Shown piece after piece: positions 1-5,619 of a stretch of DNA of 6,018 bases; within the stretch, counting starts at the first letter, position 1, and every line of letters begins with the position of its first letter. A program made the translations under genes and the position numbers. The notes under the pieces were generated by a model, which saw nothing but the letters and a program-made list of their open reading frames with translations, was not told the origin of the DNA and did no database searches. Source of the DNA: Methanomicrobiaceae archaeon UBA436 (GTDB lineage: Archaea; Halobacteriota; Methanomicrobia; Methanomicrobiales; Methanoculleaceae); contig DAFR01000018.1 of NCBI GenBank assembly GCA_002497965.1, positions 9,887 through 15,904 of the forward strand. The letters are read 5' to 3'.

Positions 1-1512
1 CTTGAAGCGGCGCGGAAGATCTCCTGGATCCCGGAACACATGTTCACGCGTATGGAGAACTGGGTAAACTCCATGGAGTGGGACTGGTGCATCTCCCGAC
101 AGCGGATATTCGCGACCCCCATCCCGGTCTGGTTCTGCACCACCTGCGGCGAGATGGTTCTTCCAGCCGAAGAGGAACTCCCGCTCGACCCGACGGTCGA
201 CAAACCCCGGCACCCCTGCCCGAACTGCGGCGGGAACGAGTTCGCCGGCGAGAAGGACGTGCTCGATACCTGGATGGATTCATCTATATCGGTGCTCCAC
301 GTCACCGGGTGGGACGGGTCCAACAAAAAACCTCCATACTTCCCGGCGCAACTGCGCCCCCAGGGCCACGATATCATACGGACATGGGCATTTTACACCA
401 TCCTCCGGGCGAAGGCGCTGGTCGGGAGCCCTCCCTGGGAGCAGATCCTCATAAACGGAATGGTGCTCGGTGAAGACGGTTTCAAGATGAGCAAGAGCCG
501 CAATAACATAATCTCCCCAGAGACGATCATCGAGCAATACGGCGCGGACGCCTTCAGGCAGTGGGGAGCAGCCGGCGCGGCGACCGGTTCAGACATCATG
601 TTCAACTGGAACGATGTCGTCGCCGCATCCAGGTTCCAGACCAAACTCTGGAACATCTTCCGGTTTGTCATGGGGCACCTGGAACGCGGCGCCGATCCCG
701 CAGCGCCGGTGACCGAACTCTCCGACCGCTGGCTGCTCGTCCGGCTCTCCGGGACGGTCGCGGAGGTCACCGCCGCGATGGAGGGCTACCAGTTCGACCG
801 GGCGCTCAGGGCTGTACGGGAGTTCACCTGGAACACCCTTGCCGACGACTACATCGAGATCGTGAAAGGCCGTCTTTATGGTGATGATGAAGAGGGAAGA
901 GCAAGCGCCTGCAGTGCGCTCAGGATTACCATGGATGTTCTCTTCCGCCTACTCGCCCCCATAATACCGCACTTCTCCGAAGAGTGCTACCATACCCTCA
1001 CCGGGAGGAGCGTGCATAAAGAGACGTGGCCGGAGTTTGAATACACCGATGAGGATGCGCAGCGCCAGGGCAACCTCCTGGTGAAGACTGTTGCGGAACT
1101 GCGGCGCTACAAGCACGACCACGGCATGGCCCTGAACGCCCCCCTCGGCCACGTGACGATCTACACGCCGGAACCGCTCGACGATGCCGGTGATGCCGGA
1201 CGGGCGCTCGTCGCCGATCTACACTGGGCAACCGGGACGCCGCAACTCGAGGAGGCGGTGAGCGGCGTCGAGTTCAACATGGCGGTCATCGGGCCAGCCC
1301 TCCGCGGTCTCGCCAGAGGGTTCATGGAGGCCGTTAAGGCTCTTCCGCCGGAGGCTCTCAAAAACCCGCCTGCAACCATCACGGTCGATGGCAAAGAGAT
1401 CCCGGTGCCACCCGGAGCGTTCACGCCGAAGATCACCTACCGGGTGGCGGGAGAGGATGTGGATCTCCTCACGCTCGGGGATCTCGTCGTGACGATCGGG
1501 CAAAAGCCCTGA
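1..1512 (+). CDS. valS: Valyl-tRNA synthetase, C-terminal part (5' end outside window)
   Basis: This is the 3' part of a class I aminoacyl-tRNA synthetase that charges tRNA-Val in the cytoplasm. The frame is open from base 1 and gives 503 residues before the TGA at 1510-1512. Archaeal ValS is usually about 870 residues, so roughly 370 residues, including the HIGH motif, lie to the left. Visible signatures are the WDWCISRQR block (about residues 29-37), a zinc-binding pair CTTC (46-49) and CPNC (73-76), the DVLDTWMDSS block, and the nucleotide-binding KMSKS loop at residues 162-166 (bases 484-498). A helical anticodon-binding domain follows from about residue 240. The RQR-IFATPIPVWFC run and the C-x2-C pairs favour ValS over IleS or LeuS. 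The protein ends in VVTIGQKP, and I see no bacterial-style C-terminal coiled coil. Its last 44 nt overlap the 3' end of the convergent tmk gene. Confidence 0.96.
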   Translation, partial: LEAARKISWIPEHMFTRMENWVNSMEWDWCISRQRIFATPIPVWFCTTCGEMVLPAEEELPLDPTVDKPRHPCPNCGGNEFAGEKDVLDTWMDSSISVLHVTGWDGSNKKPPYFPAQLRPQGHDIIRTWAFYTILRAKALVGSPPWEQILINGMVLGEDGFKMSKSRNNIISPETIIEQYGADAFRQWGAAGAATGSDIMFNWNDVVAASRFQTKLWNIFRFVMGHLERGADPAAPVTELSDRWLLVRLSGTVAEVTAAMEGYQFDRALRAVREFTWNTLADDYIEIVKGRLYGDDEEGRASACSALRITMDVLFRLLAPIIPHFSEECYHTLTGRSVHKETWPEFEYTDEDAQRQGNLLVKTVAELRRYKHDHGMALNAPLGHVTIYTPEPLDDAGDAGRALVADLHWATGTPQLEEAVSGVEFNMAVIGPALRGLARGFMEAVKALPPEALKNPPATITVDGKEIPVPPGAFTPKITYRVAGEDVDLLTLGDLVVTIGQKP

Positions 1513-2107
1513 TCCCGTCTGCGACAAACCTGGCAACCGCCTCTTTTTCAAGCAGCGCGTCGACTATCACAAACCGCGCAGGGTCAGATGCGGCGATCTC
1601 AAGGTAGTTCTCCTGCACACGTTCAAGGATCCCGGCGTTCTCAAAGTATTCTCTCTTCGTTTCAGGATCGAGCCTTGAGATGGCATCATCCACGGGGAGT
1701 ACCAGCAGGAACGTCCGGTCAGGCCGGATCGACCACCCCTCGTGGATCCGGCGCAACCACTCCCGTGGCTCGGGCAGCACACCTTCCAGGACGACCGGCT
1801 GGTATGCAAACCTGGAGTCGGCGTAACGGTCTGAGATGACGATCCTCCCCTCATCGAGCGCAGGCCGGATCAGCGTATCGATATGCGCGGCATGGTCGGC
1901 GCAGAAGAGCAGCGCCTCAGTGATAGGGTCCATCCGCTCGGCGATCGCCCGCCGCACAGCATCACCGACCCAGGTTGCACCGGGCTCACGGGTGAAGATG
2001 GGATCCAGGTCAGCCAGGAGTTCATGGAGGCGGGCAAGGAGTGTGGTCTTCCCGCTGCCATCGATCCCCTCGATGGTGATCAGCAGGGCTGCCCCCTCCG
2101 GATCCAC
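1469..2107 (-). CDS. tmk: Thymidylate (dTMP) kinase
   Basis: Phosphorylates dTMP to dTDP with ATP in the pathway to dTTP. The 212-residue frame has the P-loop GIDGSGKTT (14-22), the TREPG dTMP-binding motif (39-43), the DRY motif (93-95, in ISDRYADS), and the C-terminal RVQENYLEIA helix typical of the family. Length fits the usual 195-215. The start is uncertain. The coordinates use a GTG at 2107, with only a weak ribosome binding site, which adds about eight residues before the usual LLITIEG start and overlaps the upstream hisA-like gene by 28 nt. A strong GGAGG lies inside this frame at 2095-2099, placed properly for a CTG codon at 2086 or 2083; there is no ATG or TTG nearby. The gene is probably co-transcribed with the hisA-like gene. 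Its 3' end overlaps valS by 44 nt. Function is secure; the N-terminus is not. Confidence 0.93.
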   Translation of the reverse strand: MDPEGAALLITIEGIDGSGKTTLLARLHELLADLDPIFTREPGATWVGDAVRRAIAERMDPITEALLFCADHAAHIDTLIRPALDEGRIVISDRYADSRFAYQPVVLEGVLPEPREWLRRIHEGWSIRPDRTFLLVLPVDDAISRLDPETKREYFENAGILERVQENYLEIAASDPARFVIVDALLEKEAVARFVADGIRAFARSSRRDPRA

Positions 2108-2760
2108 TCAAGCGGCATCGTGCCGCGATGGACGGCGGTCGCGACTATAGCCCCGTCAAACCCGGTATCGGCAAGGAGATGGATGTCATCGACCCCGGAG
2201 ACTCCGCCGCCGTAGAGGAGGCGGCCGGGGTAGCATCCCCGCATCTCCTCAAGGCCCCCCGGGAGGAGGCCGCGTTCCGTCCCCACGGCACCGATATTCA
2301 GGATGATGCAGCCCTCAAACGCTAACTCCGATGCGAAACGCAGCATCTCTGCCGGAGTTATTCCCCAGGGGAGCACCCGGCCGTTTCTGATGTCGATGCT
2401 GAGATAGCCGCCAGGGTAGGCCGCAAGGTCCTCGATAGTCGCTGCCGCTGTCTCGGTGCCGACGACCGGTATCACACCATCGACCGCCGCGGAGTCTGCG
2501 GGCGACCGGCAACCGCGGTCCAGGTAACACCGCTCGACCATTGCAGCACAGCGCCTGACCAGGCCGTCCTGCGGTCTCCCGCCCTGGATACTGTCCAGGT
2601 CGGCGATGTAGAGGTACCGGGGCGAAAGAGCGGAGAGGTAGGCCCCGGGTTCGGCCGATGGCGCAAGCCCCCAGGTCAGCGGCCGGTAGGCAGAACGGTT
2701 GCCTGCCTTACCATGCACCACAACGCCTCCGGCAAGATCCACTGCAAGAATCAGTTCCAT
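2080..2760 (-). CDS. HisA-related TIM-barrel protein of unknown substrate
   Basis: A 226-residue (beta-alpha)8-barrel of the HisA/HisF superfamily, related to ProFAR isomerase but probably not true HisA. HisA-like features are LAVDLAGG at the N-terminus with Asp8, YIADLDSIQGGRP (51-63), SIDIRNG with Asp123, a C-terminal phosphate loop in NIGAVGTERG (155-164) and YGGGVSG (183-189), and GAIVATAVHRG near the end. Asp8 and Asp123 match the two catalytic Asp positions of HisA. The first-half phosphate loop, normally GGGIR, reads DRGCR (81-85), and the stretch after it is short, so a substrate with two phosphates may not bind. An ATG at 2796 would add 12 residues, but the first barrel strand begins right at Met 2760, and the longer form would leave only 8 bp to the divergent mfnB start. 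It overlaps the downstream tmk. Function unknown; lying divergent to mfnB suggests, without proving, a cofactor role. Confidence 0.85.
   Translation of the reverse strand: MELILAVDLAGGVVVHGKAGNRSAYRPLTWGLAPSAEPGAYLSALSPRYLYIADLDSIQGGRPQDGLVRRCAAMVERCYLDRGCRSPADSAAVDGVIPVVGTETAAATIEDLAAYPGGYLSIDIRNGRVLPWGITPAEMLRFASELAFEGCIILNIGAVGTERGLLPGGLEEMRGCYPGRLLYGGGVSGVDDIHLLADTGFDGAIVATAVHRGTMPLEWIRRGQPC
2095..2099 (-). promoter_or_regulatory. Shine-Dalgarno-like GGAGG at the hisA-like/tmk junction
   Basis: On the minus strand GGAGG (extending to GGAGGGG, 2099-2093) lies near the end of the hisA-like gene. It is 8 nt before a CTG at 2086 and 11 nt before a CTG at 2083, whose last two bases begin the TGA stop of the hisA-like gene. 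It is downstream of the GTG at 2107, so it cannot serve that start. It is either chance within the coding sequence or the real tmk ribosome binding site with a CTG start. Confidence 0.4.
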
Positions 2761-2804
2761 GTCCTCAACGTAATCACTATTAGGGTGAAGGATCATTAAT
2801 TTCT
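2761..2804. promoter_or_regulatory. Divergent intergenic spacer between hisA-like gene and mfnB
   Basis: Only 44 bp separate the two start codons, and the stretch is clearly more AT-rich than the coding DNA around it. It should carry both promoters. On the minus strand an AT-rich element (AGAAATTAATG, 2804-2794) sits about 35-45 nt upstream of the Met at 2760, a fair place for a TATA box of the hisA-like/tmk pair with a short leader. For mfnB the best TATA candidate is CACTATTAG (2775-2783), which would place transcription start at or just before the ATG at 2805, giving a leaderless message. A GGTGA at 2784-2788 is 16 nt from that ATG, too far for a normal ribosome binding site. These assignments are inferred from spacing and neither match is strong. 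Confidence 0.3.
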
Positions 2805-3494
2805 ATGCAATTACTCGTCAGCCCAAGCAGCATTGAAGAGGCGAAAGCCTCGCTTTCCGCTGACATCATAGACGTTAAAAGACCTGCTGAAGGCTCTCTA
2901 GGCGCTAATTTTCCATGGATCATACGTGAGATCAAGGAGATCGCCGGCAGTAAGCCCGTCAGTGCTGCAATAGGGGACAATGAGTATAAACCTGGAACCG
3001 CAGCCCTTTCGGCATACGGTGCCGCACACGCCGGCGCCGATTACATCAAGGTCGGCCTGATGTTCGACGGCGTTGATCGTGCCCGTGAGGTCGTCGAGGC
3101 GGTAACCACCGCGGTGAAACGGGAGTTTCCAGAGAGGTATGTTGTCATCGCGGCGTATGCAGATTTTAACAGGCTTGGCACGGTCTCGCCGCTTTCGATC
3201 AGTCCGCTGCTCGCGGATGCAGGGGCTGACGTGGCCATGATCGACACGGGTATTAAAGACGGAAAGGGGCTGTTTGCGTTCATGGACGAGGAGACACTTA
3301 CCATGTTTGTCAGGTGGAACCGTGAACTCGGGTTGCGGACCGCCCTTGCCGGTTCGCTGAGGTTTGAAGACCTTGATGCCCTGAAACGGATCAACCCGGA
3401 CATCATCGGTGTCCGGGGGATGGTCTGCGGTGGGGATCGGTCGAGCACGATCAGGGCGGAACTGGTTGAGAGAGCAAAGATGATGATTGGGTGA
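2805..3494 (+). CDS. mfnB: 4-(hydroxymethyl)-2-furancarboxaldehyde-phosphate synthase (methanofuran biosynthesis)
   Basis: MfnB condenses two molecules of glyceraldehyde-3-phosphate into 4-HFC-P, the furan precursor of methanofuran, the cofactor that carries the formyl group in the first step of CO2 reduction to methane. The 229-residue protein is a single TIM-barrel domain formerly called DUF556. Landmarks are IIDVKRPAEGSLGA, with Asp23 and Lys25 matching the Asp/Schiff-base Lys pair known from the Methanocaldococcus enzyme (Lys27 there), DYIKVGL with Lys82, and MIDTGIKDGKG, with Asp147 and Lys151 matching the second catalytic Asp/Lys pair. All expected active-site residues are present, so it should be active. 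The ATG at 2805 begins directly at the first strand (MQLLVSPSS), and no good ribosome binding site precedes it, suggesting a leaderless transcript. guaB starts 3 nt after the stop, so the two are very likely one operon. Confidence 0.95.
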   Translation: MQLLVSPSSIEEAKASLSADIIDVKRPAEGSLGANFPWIIREIKEIAGSKPVSAAIGDNEYKPGTAALSAYGAAHAGADYIKVGLMFDGVDRAREVVEAVTTAVKREFPERYVVIAAYADFNRLGTVSPLSISPLLADAGADVAMIDTGIKDGKGLFAFMDEETLTMFVRWNRELGLRTALAGSLRFEDLDALKRINPDIIGVRGMVCGGDRSSTIRAELVERAKMMIG

Positions 3495-3495
3495 T
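3490..3495 (+). promoter_or_regulatory. Ribosome binding site of guaB (GGTGAT)
   Basis: GGTGAT pairs with the end of archaeal 16S rRNA, matching the 3' half of the full AGGAGGTGAT, and lies 2 nt before the ATG at 3498. It spans the mfnB stop codon, so guaB translation starts immediately where mfnB ends. It supports the ATG at 3498 over the in-frame Met at codon 8. Confidence 0.65.
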
Positions 3496-3497
3496 GT

Positions 3498-4964
3498 ATG
3501 TACATCGAGAAACTGAAGATGGAAACAACATTTACATTCGATGACGTGCTGCTCGAGCCCGCGGAGTCGTGGGTCGAGCCCTACGACGCCGATGTCAGGT
3601 CACGGTTCTCGCGGAATATTCCTCTTAATATACCTCTCGTGAGCGCTGCCATGGATACGGTTACCGAGTCGGCGATGGCGATCGCCATCGCCCGGGAAGG
3701 GGGTATTGGCGTCATCCACCGGAACATGACCCCGGAGAGCGAGGCTGCTGAGATCCGGGTAGTCAAACAGGCAGAGGACCTTATCGAGCGCGAGGTGGTG
3801 GCGGTCGGGCCGGATACCACGGTCACCGAGGTGGAGCGGATCATGCGGCAGTACGGCGTCGGCGGTGTCCCTGTCATCGAGAACGACAGGGTGATCGGTA
3901 TCGTCAGCCGCAGGGATATAAGGGCGATCCTTCCCAAACACGGCGATGCGAAGATCAGCTATTACATGACAAAGAAGTTGATCACCGCACCAGAGGATAT
4001 CACGGCGGAGAACGCCCTCGAGACGATGTATGCAAACAAGGTCGAGCGTCTCCCGGTCGTTGATGGGGATGGGCGCCTGGTCGGGATCATAACGATGCGG
4101 GACATACTGGAGAAGAGGCAGTACCCCCGCGCAACCCGCGATTCGAACGGTAAACTCCGTGCCGCCGCCGCCGTAGGGCCATTTGATTTCAATCGTGCTG
4201 CGATGCTGGCCGATGCGGGTGCCGACACCCTGGTGGTGGACTGTGCCCATGGCCACAACATGAACGTCGTCAGGGCGGTCGGCGAGATCAAGGCGAGCGT
4301 CACAGTGGATGTGGTTGCCGGAAACATCGCAACAAAACAGGCGGCCCTGGCCCTTCTGGATACCGTCGACGGGCTGAAGGTAGGGATAGGGCCAGGCTCA
4401 ATCTGCACAACCAGGATCGTTGCGGGGGTGGGCGTACCGCAGATCTCGGCGATAGCAAACGTTGCGGAGGTGGCGAGCGAGGCCGATGTGCCGGTCATCG
4501 CCGATGGCGGCATCCGGTACTCCGGGGATATCGCAAAGGCGATCGCCGCGGGTGCGGACTGTATCATGGCAGGCAGCCTCTTTGCCGGAACAGACGAGGC
4601 GCCGGGGAGGATTACAACGATAAAGGGCCGGCGCTACAAGCAGTACCGGGGCATGGGATCGCTTGGCGTCATGAGCAGCGGCGAGTCCAGTGACCGTTAC
4701 TTCCAGAAAAAAGAGTTTGGAAGGACCAAGTTCGTTCCGGAGGGTGTCGAAGGCGTCACCCCTTACGTCGGCCGGGTCTCTGATGTCATCTACCAGGTTG
4801 TTGGCGGCCTGAAGTCGGCAATGGGCTACACAGGCTCAAAGACAGTAGCGGACCTGAAGAGAAACGGAAGATTCATCAGGATAACCCCCGCCGGTTATGG
4901 GGAGAGCCATCCCCATAACATCATGATCACCGATGAGGCGCCGAATTACCGTCTCTTTGAGTGA
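3498..4964 (+). CDS. guaB: Inosine-5'-monophosphate dehydrogenase
   Basis: Oxidises IMP to XMP with NAD+, the committing step to GMP. The full-length 488-residue protein has the standard layout: an N-terminal barrel segment with FTFDDVLL (12-19), a pair of CBS domains inserted at about 97-210, then the rest of the catalytic barrel. Visible catalytic parts are VDCAHGH with Asp248, the active-site loop GIGPGSICTTR with catalytic Cys303, the IMP phosphate-binding DGGIR (336-340), the MGSLGVM block, the mobile-flap RYFQ (Arg400-Tyr401), and KFVPEGVEG. The CBS pair (VGGVPVIENDRVIGIVSRRD and ERLPVVDGDGRLVGIITMRD) usually senses adenine or guanine nucleotides in this family. The start has a GGTGAT ribosome binding site, and MYIEKLKM is a typical archaeal GuaB N-terminus. 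It is the second gene of an operon with mfnB. Confidence 0.97.
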   Translation: MYIEKLKMETTFTFDDVLLEPAESWVEPYDADVRSRFSRNIPLNIPLVSAAMDTVTESAMAIAIAREGGIGVIHRNMTPESEAAEIRVVKQAEDLIEREVVAVGPDTTVTEVERIMRQYGVGGVPVIENDRVIGIVSRRDIRAILPKHGDAKISYYMTKKLITAPEDITAENALETMYANKVERLPVVDGDGRLVGIITMRDILEKRQYPRATRDSNGKLRAAAAVGPFDFNRAAMLADAGADTLVVDCAHGHNMNVVRAVGEIKASVTVDVVAGNIATKQAALALLDTVDGLKVGIGPGSICTTRIVAGVGVPQISAIANVAEVASEADVPVIADGGIRYSGDIAKAIAAGADCIMAGSLFAGTDEAPGRITTIKGRRYKQYRGMGSLGVMSSGESSDRYFQKKEFGRTKFVPEGVEGVTPYVGRVSDVIYQVVGGLKSAMGYTGSKTVADLKRNGRFIRITPAGYGESHPHNIMITDEAPNYRLFE

Positions 4965-4965
4965 T

Positions 4966-4977
4966 AAATTTTTATGC
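4966..4977 (+). promoter_or_regulatory. TATA-box promoter element of the regulator/hsp20 operon, also a T-run after guaB
   Basis: AAATTTTTATGC starts 2 nt after the guaB stop. Its centre is about 28 nt before the ATG at 5002, so the archaeal spacing of 25-27 nt from TATA to transcription start puts the start at the ATG or one or two bases before it. No ribosome binding site lies between, which also fits a leaderless message. The five T in a row (4969-4973) are the only T-run after guaB and may help end its transcript, so terminator and promoter may share the same bases. Position and AT content support this; the match to the TTTATATA consensus is partial. Confidence 0.55.
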
Positions 4978-4984
4978 TGTGATC

Positions 4985-5001
4985 ACTAACACTAAGTTAG
5001 T
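4985..5001. promoter_or_regulatory. Inverted-repeat operator, HSR1-type (CTAAC-N5-GTTAG)
   Basis: ACTAAC (4985-4990), spacer ACTAA, GTTAGT (4996-5001) form a perfect 6-bp inverted repeat with a 5-bp spacer. The core is identical to CTAAC-N5-GTTAG, the footprinted binding motif of the Archaeoglobus fulgidus heat-shock regulator HSR1 as I recall it from the literature. It lies between the TATA element and the start codon, over the expected transcription start, where a bound protein would block RNA polymerase. The adjacent gene encodes a winged-helix protein, so autoregulation is the simplest reading. Confidence 0.75.
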
Positions 5002-5619
5002 ATGCTTGAGAGGGGCGACGTTTCCCGGCTCCTGGATATCCTGGGAAACCGGAATAGAAGACGAATAATCGAACTGCTGAGGCAGAAACCGTGTTTCGTG
5101 ACAGAGATTTCCGAGCGCCTGCTGCTCAGTCCGAAAGCGGTAATTGAGCATCTGCAACTGATGGAGCGGGAGCAGATCCTTGGATCATACCAGGATGAGC
5201 GAAGGCGAAAGTATTACTACCTCTCGCATGACATCAATCTCATCATAAACCTGCAGAAGCAGGATGATGCTGTCCTCCCCGGGGTTGAGGAGGACCGGCA
5301 GGCACGGATCACAAGAGACCTCGTGCTGCTCAGGAGGATGATCAGGGTTCACGATGAACTTCTGGAAAACCTTGAACACCTGGAAGACGAGATTGAGTCA
5401 CGGTTCACCGATCTCATGCGCGAGGGAATCTTCACAGATGAAGGAGAGTTGAAGATCATCCTCGCCCTCGTGCAGTCTGACCTGAGTGCCGGGGAACTCA
5501 AGGATGTGTGCGGCCTGTCCGCGGATGAGCTGAAAAAGAGACTGGGCAACCTCGTGAAGATGGGGGTTGTCGAGAAGACGAACAACCGATACCGAATAAG
5601 TGTTACACATGGCGGATAA
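5002..5619 (+). CDS. ArsR-type winged-helix regulator, HSR1/Phr-like heat-shock repressor
   Basis: A 205-residue DNA-binding protein. The N-terminal part (6-75) is an ArsR-like winged helix: ILGNRNRRRIIELL (13-26), helix-turn-helix TEISERLLLSPKAVIEHLQLME (34-55) with the recognition helix from Ser43, and a basic wing YQDERRRKYYYLS (63-75). Residues 98-141 form a charged, leucine-rich helix (DLVLLRRMIRVHDELLENLEHLEDEIESRF), probably a coiled-coil dimer interface. The C-terminal part (about 147-201) looks like a second winged helix (ELKIILALVQSDLSAGELKDVCGLSADELKKRLGNLVKMGVVEKTNNRYRIS). There is no ArsR metal site; the only Cys are 31 and 170, so metal sensing is unlikely. An HSR1-type operator abuts its start codon and an Hsp20 gene overlaps its end, so I infer an autoregulated heat-shock repressor. 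The DNA-binding role is secure; the heat-shock role rests on operator and neighbour. Initiation is probably leaderless. Confidence 0.85.
   Translation: MLERGDVSRLLDILGNRNRRRIIELLRQKPCFVTEISERLLLSPKAVIEHLQLMEREQILGSYQDERRRKYYYLSHDINLIINLQKQDDAVLPGVEEDRQARITRDLVLLRRMIRVHDELLENLEHLEDEIESRFTDLMREGIFTDEGELKIILALVQSDLSAGELKDVCGLSADELKKRLGNLVKMGVVEKTNNRYRISVTHGG

Noticed and set aside
1180..1200. Short direct repeat GATGCCGGTGATGCCGG in valS
   Set aside because: It encodes DDAGDAG in a surface-like stretch of the anticodon-binding region; a simple coding repeat without other structure.
2128..2325. Plus-strand 65-codon frame within the hisA-like gene
   Set aside because: Antisense to a conserved barrel domain, with no motif; considered chance.
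3041..3505. A 154-codon open frame on the minus strand covering the end of mfnB
   Set aside because: Shadow of mfnB; Ser/Ala/Pro-rich translation without domain features.
4160..4174. GCC-rich run in guaB (four GCC-type codons)
   Set aside because: It encodes an Ala run in the correct frame next to conserved IMPDH sequence; codon bias explains it.
3600..4256. A 218-codon open frame on the minus strand inside guaB
   Set aside because: It lies wholly antisense to a complete, well-conserved guaB and its translation shows no recognisable domain; GC-rich third positions commonly create such frames.
3962..4567. A 201-codon open frame on the minus strand inside guaB
   Set aside because: Antisense to the IMPDH catalytic region, low-complexity Ala/Ser/Thr-rich translation, no motif.
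5002..5619. Metal-sensing ArsR/SmtB repressor as the identity of the winged-helix gene
   Set aside because: The ELCVCDL-type metal site is absent, only Cys31 and Cys170 are present, and the operator and Hsp20 neighbour fit heat-shock control better.
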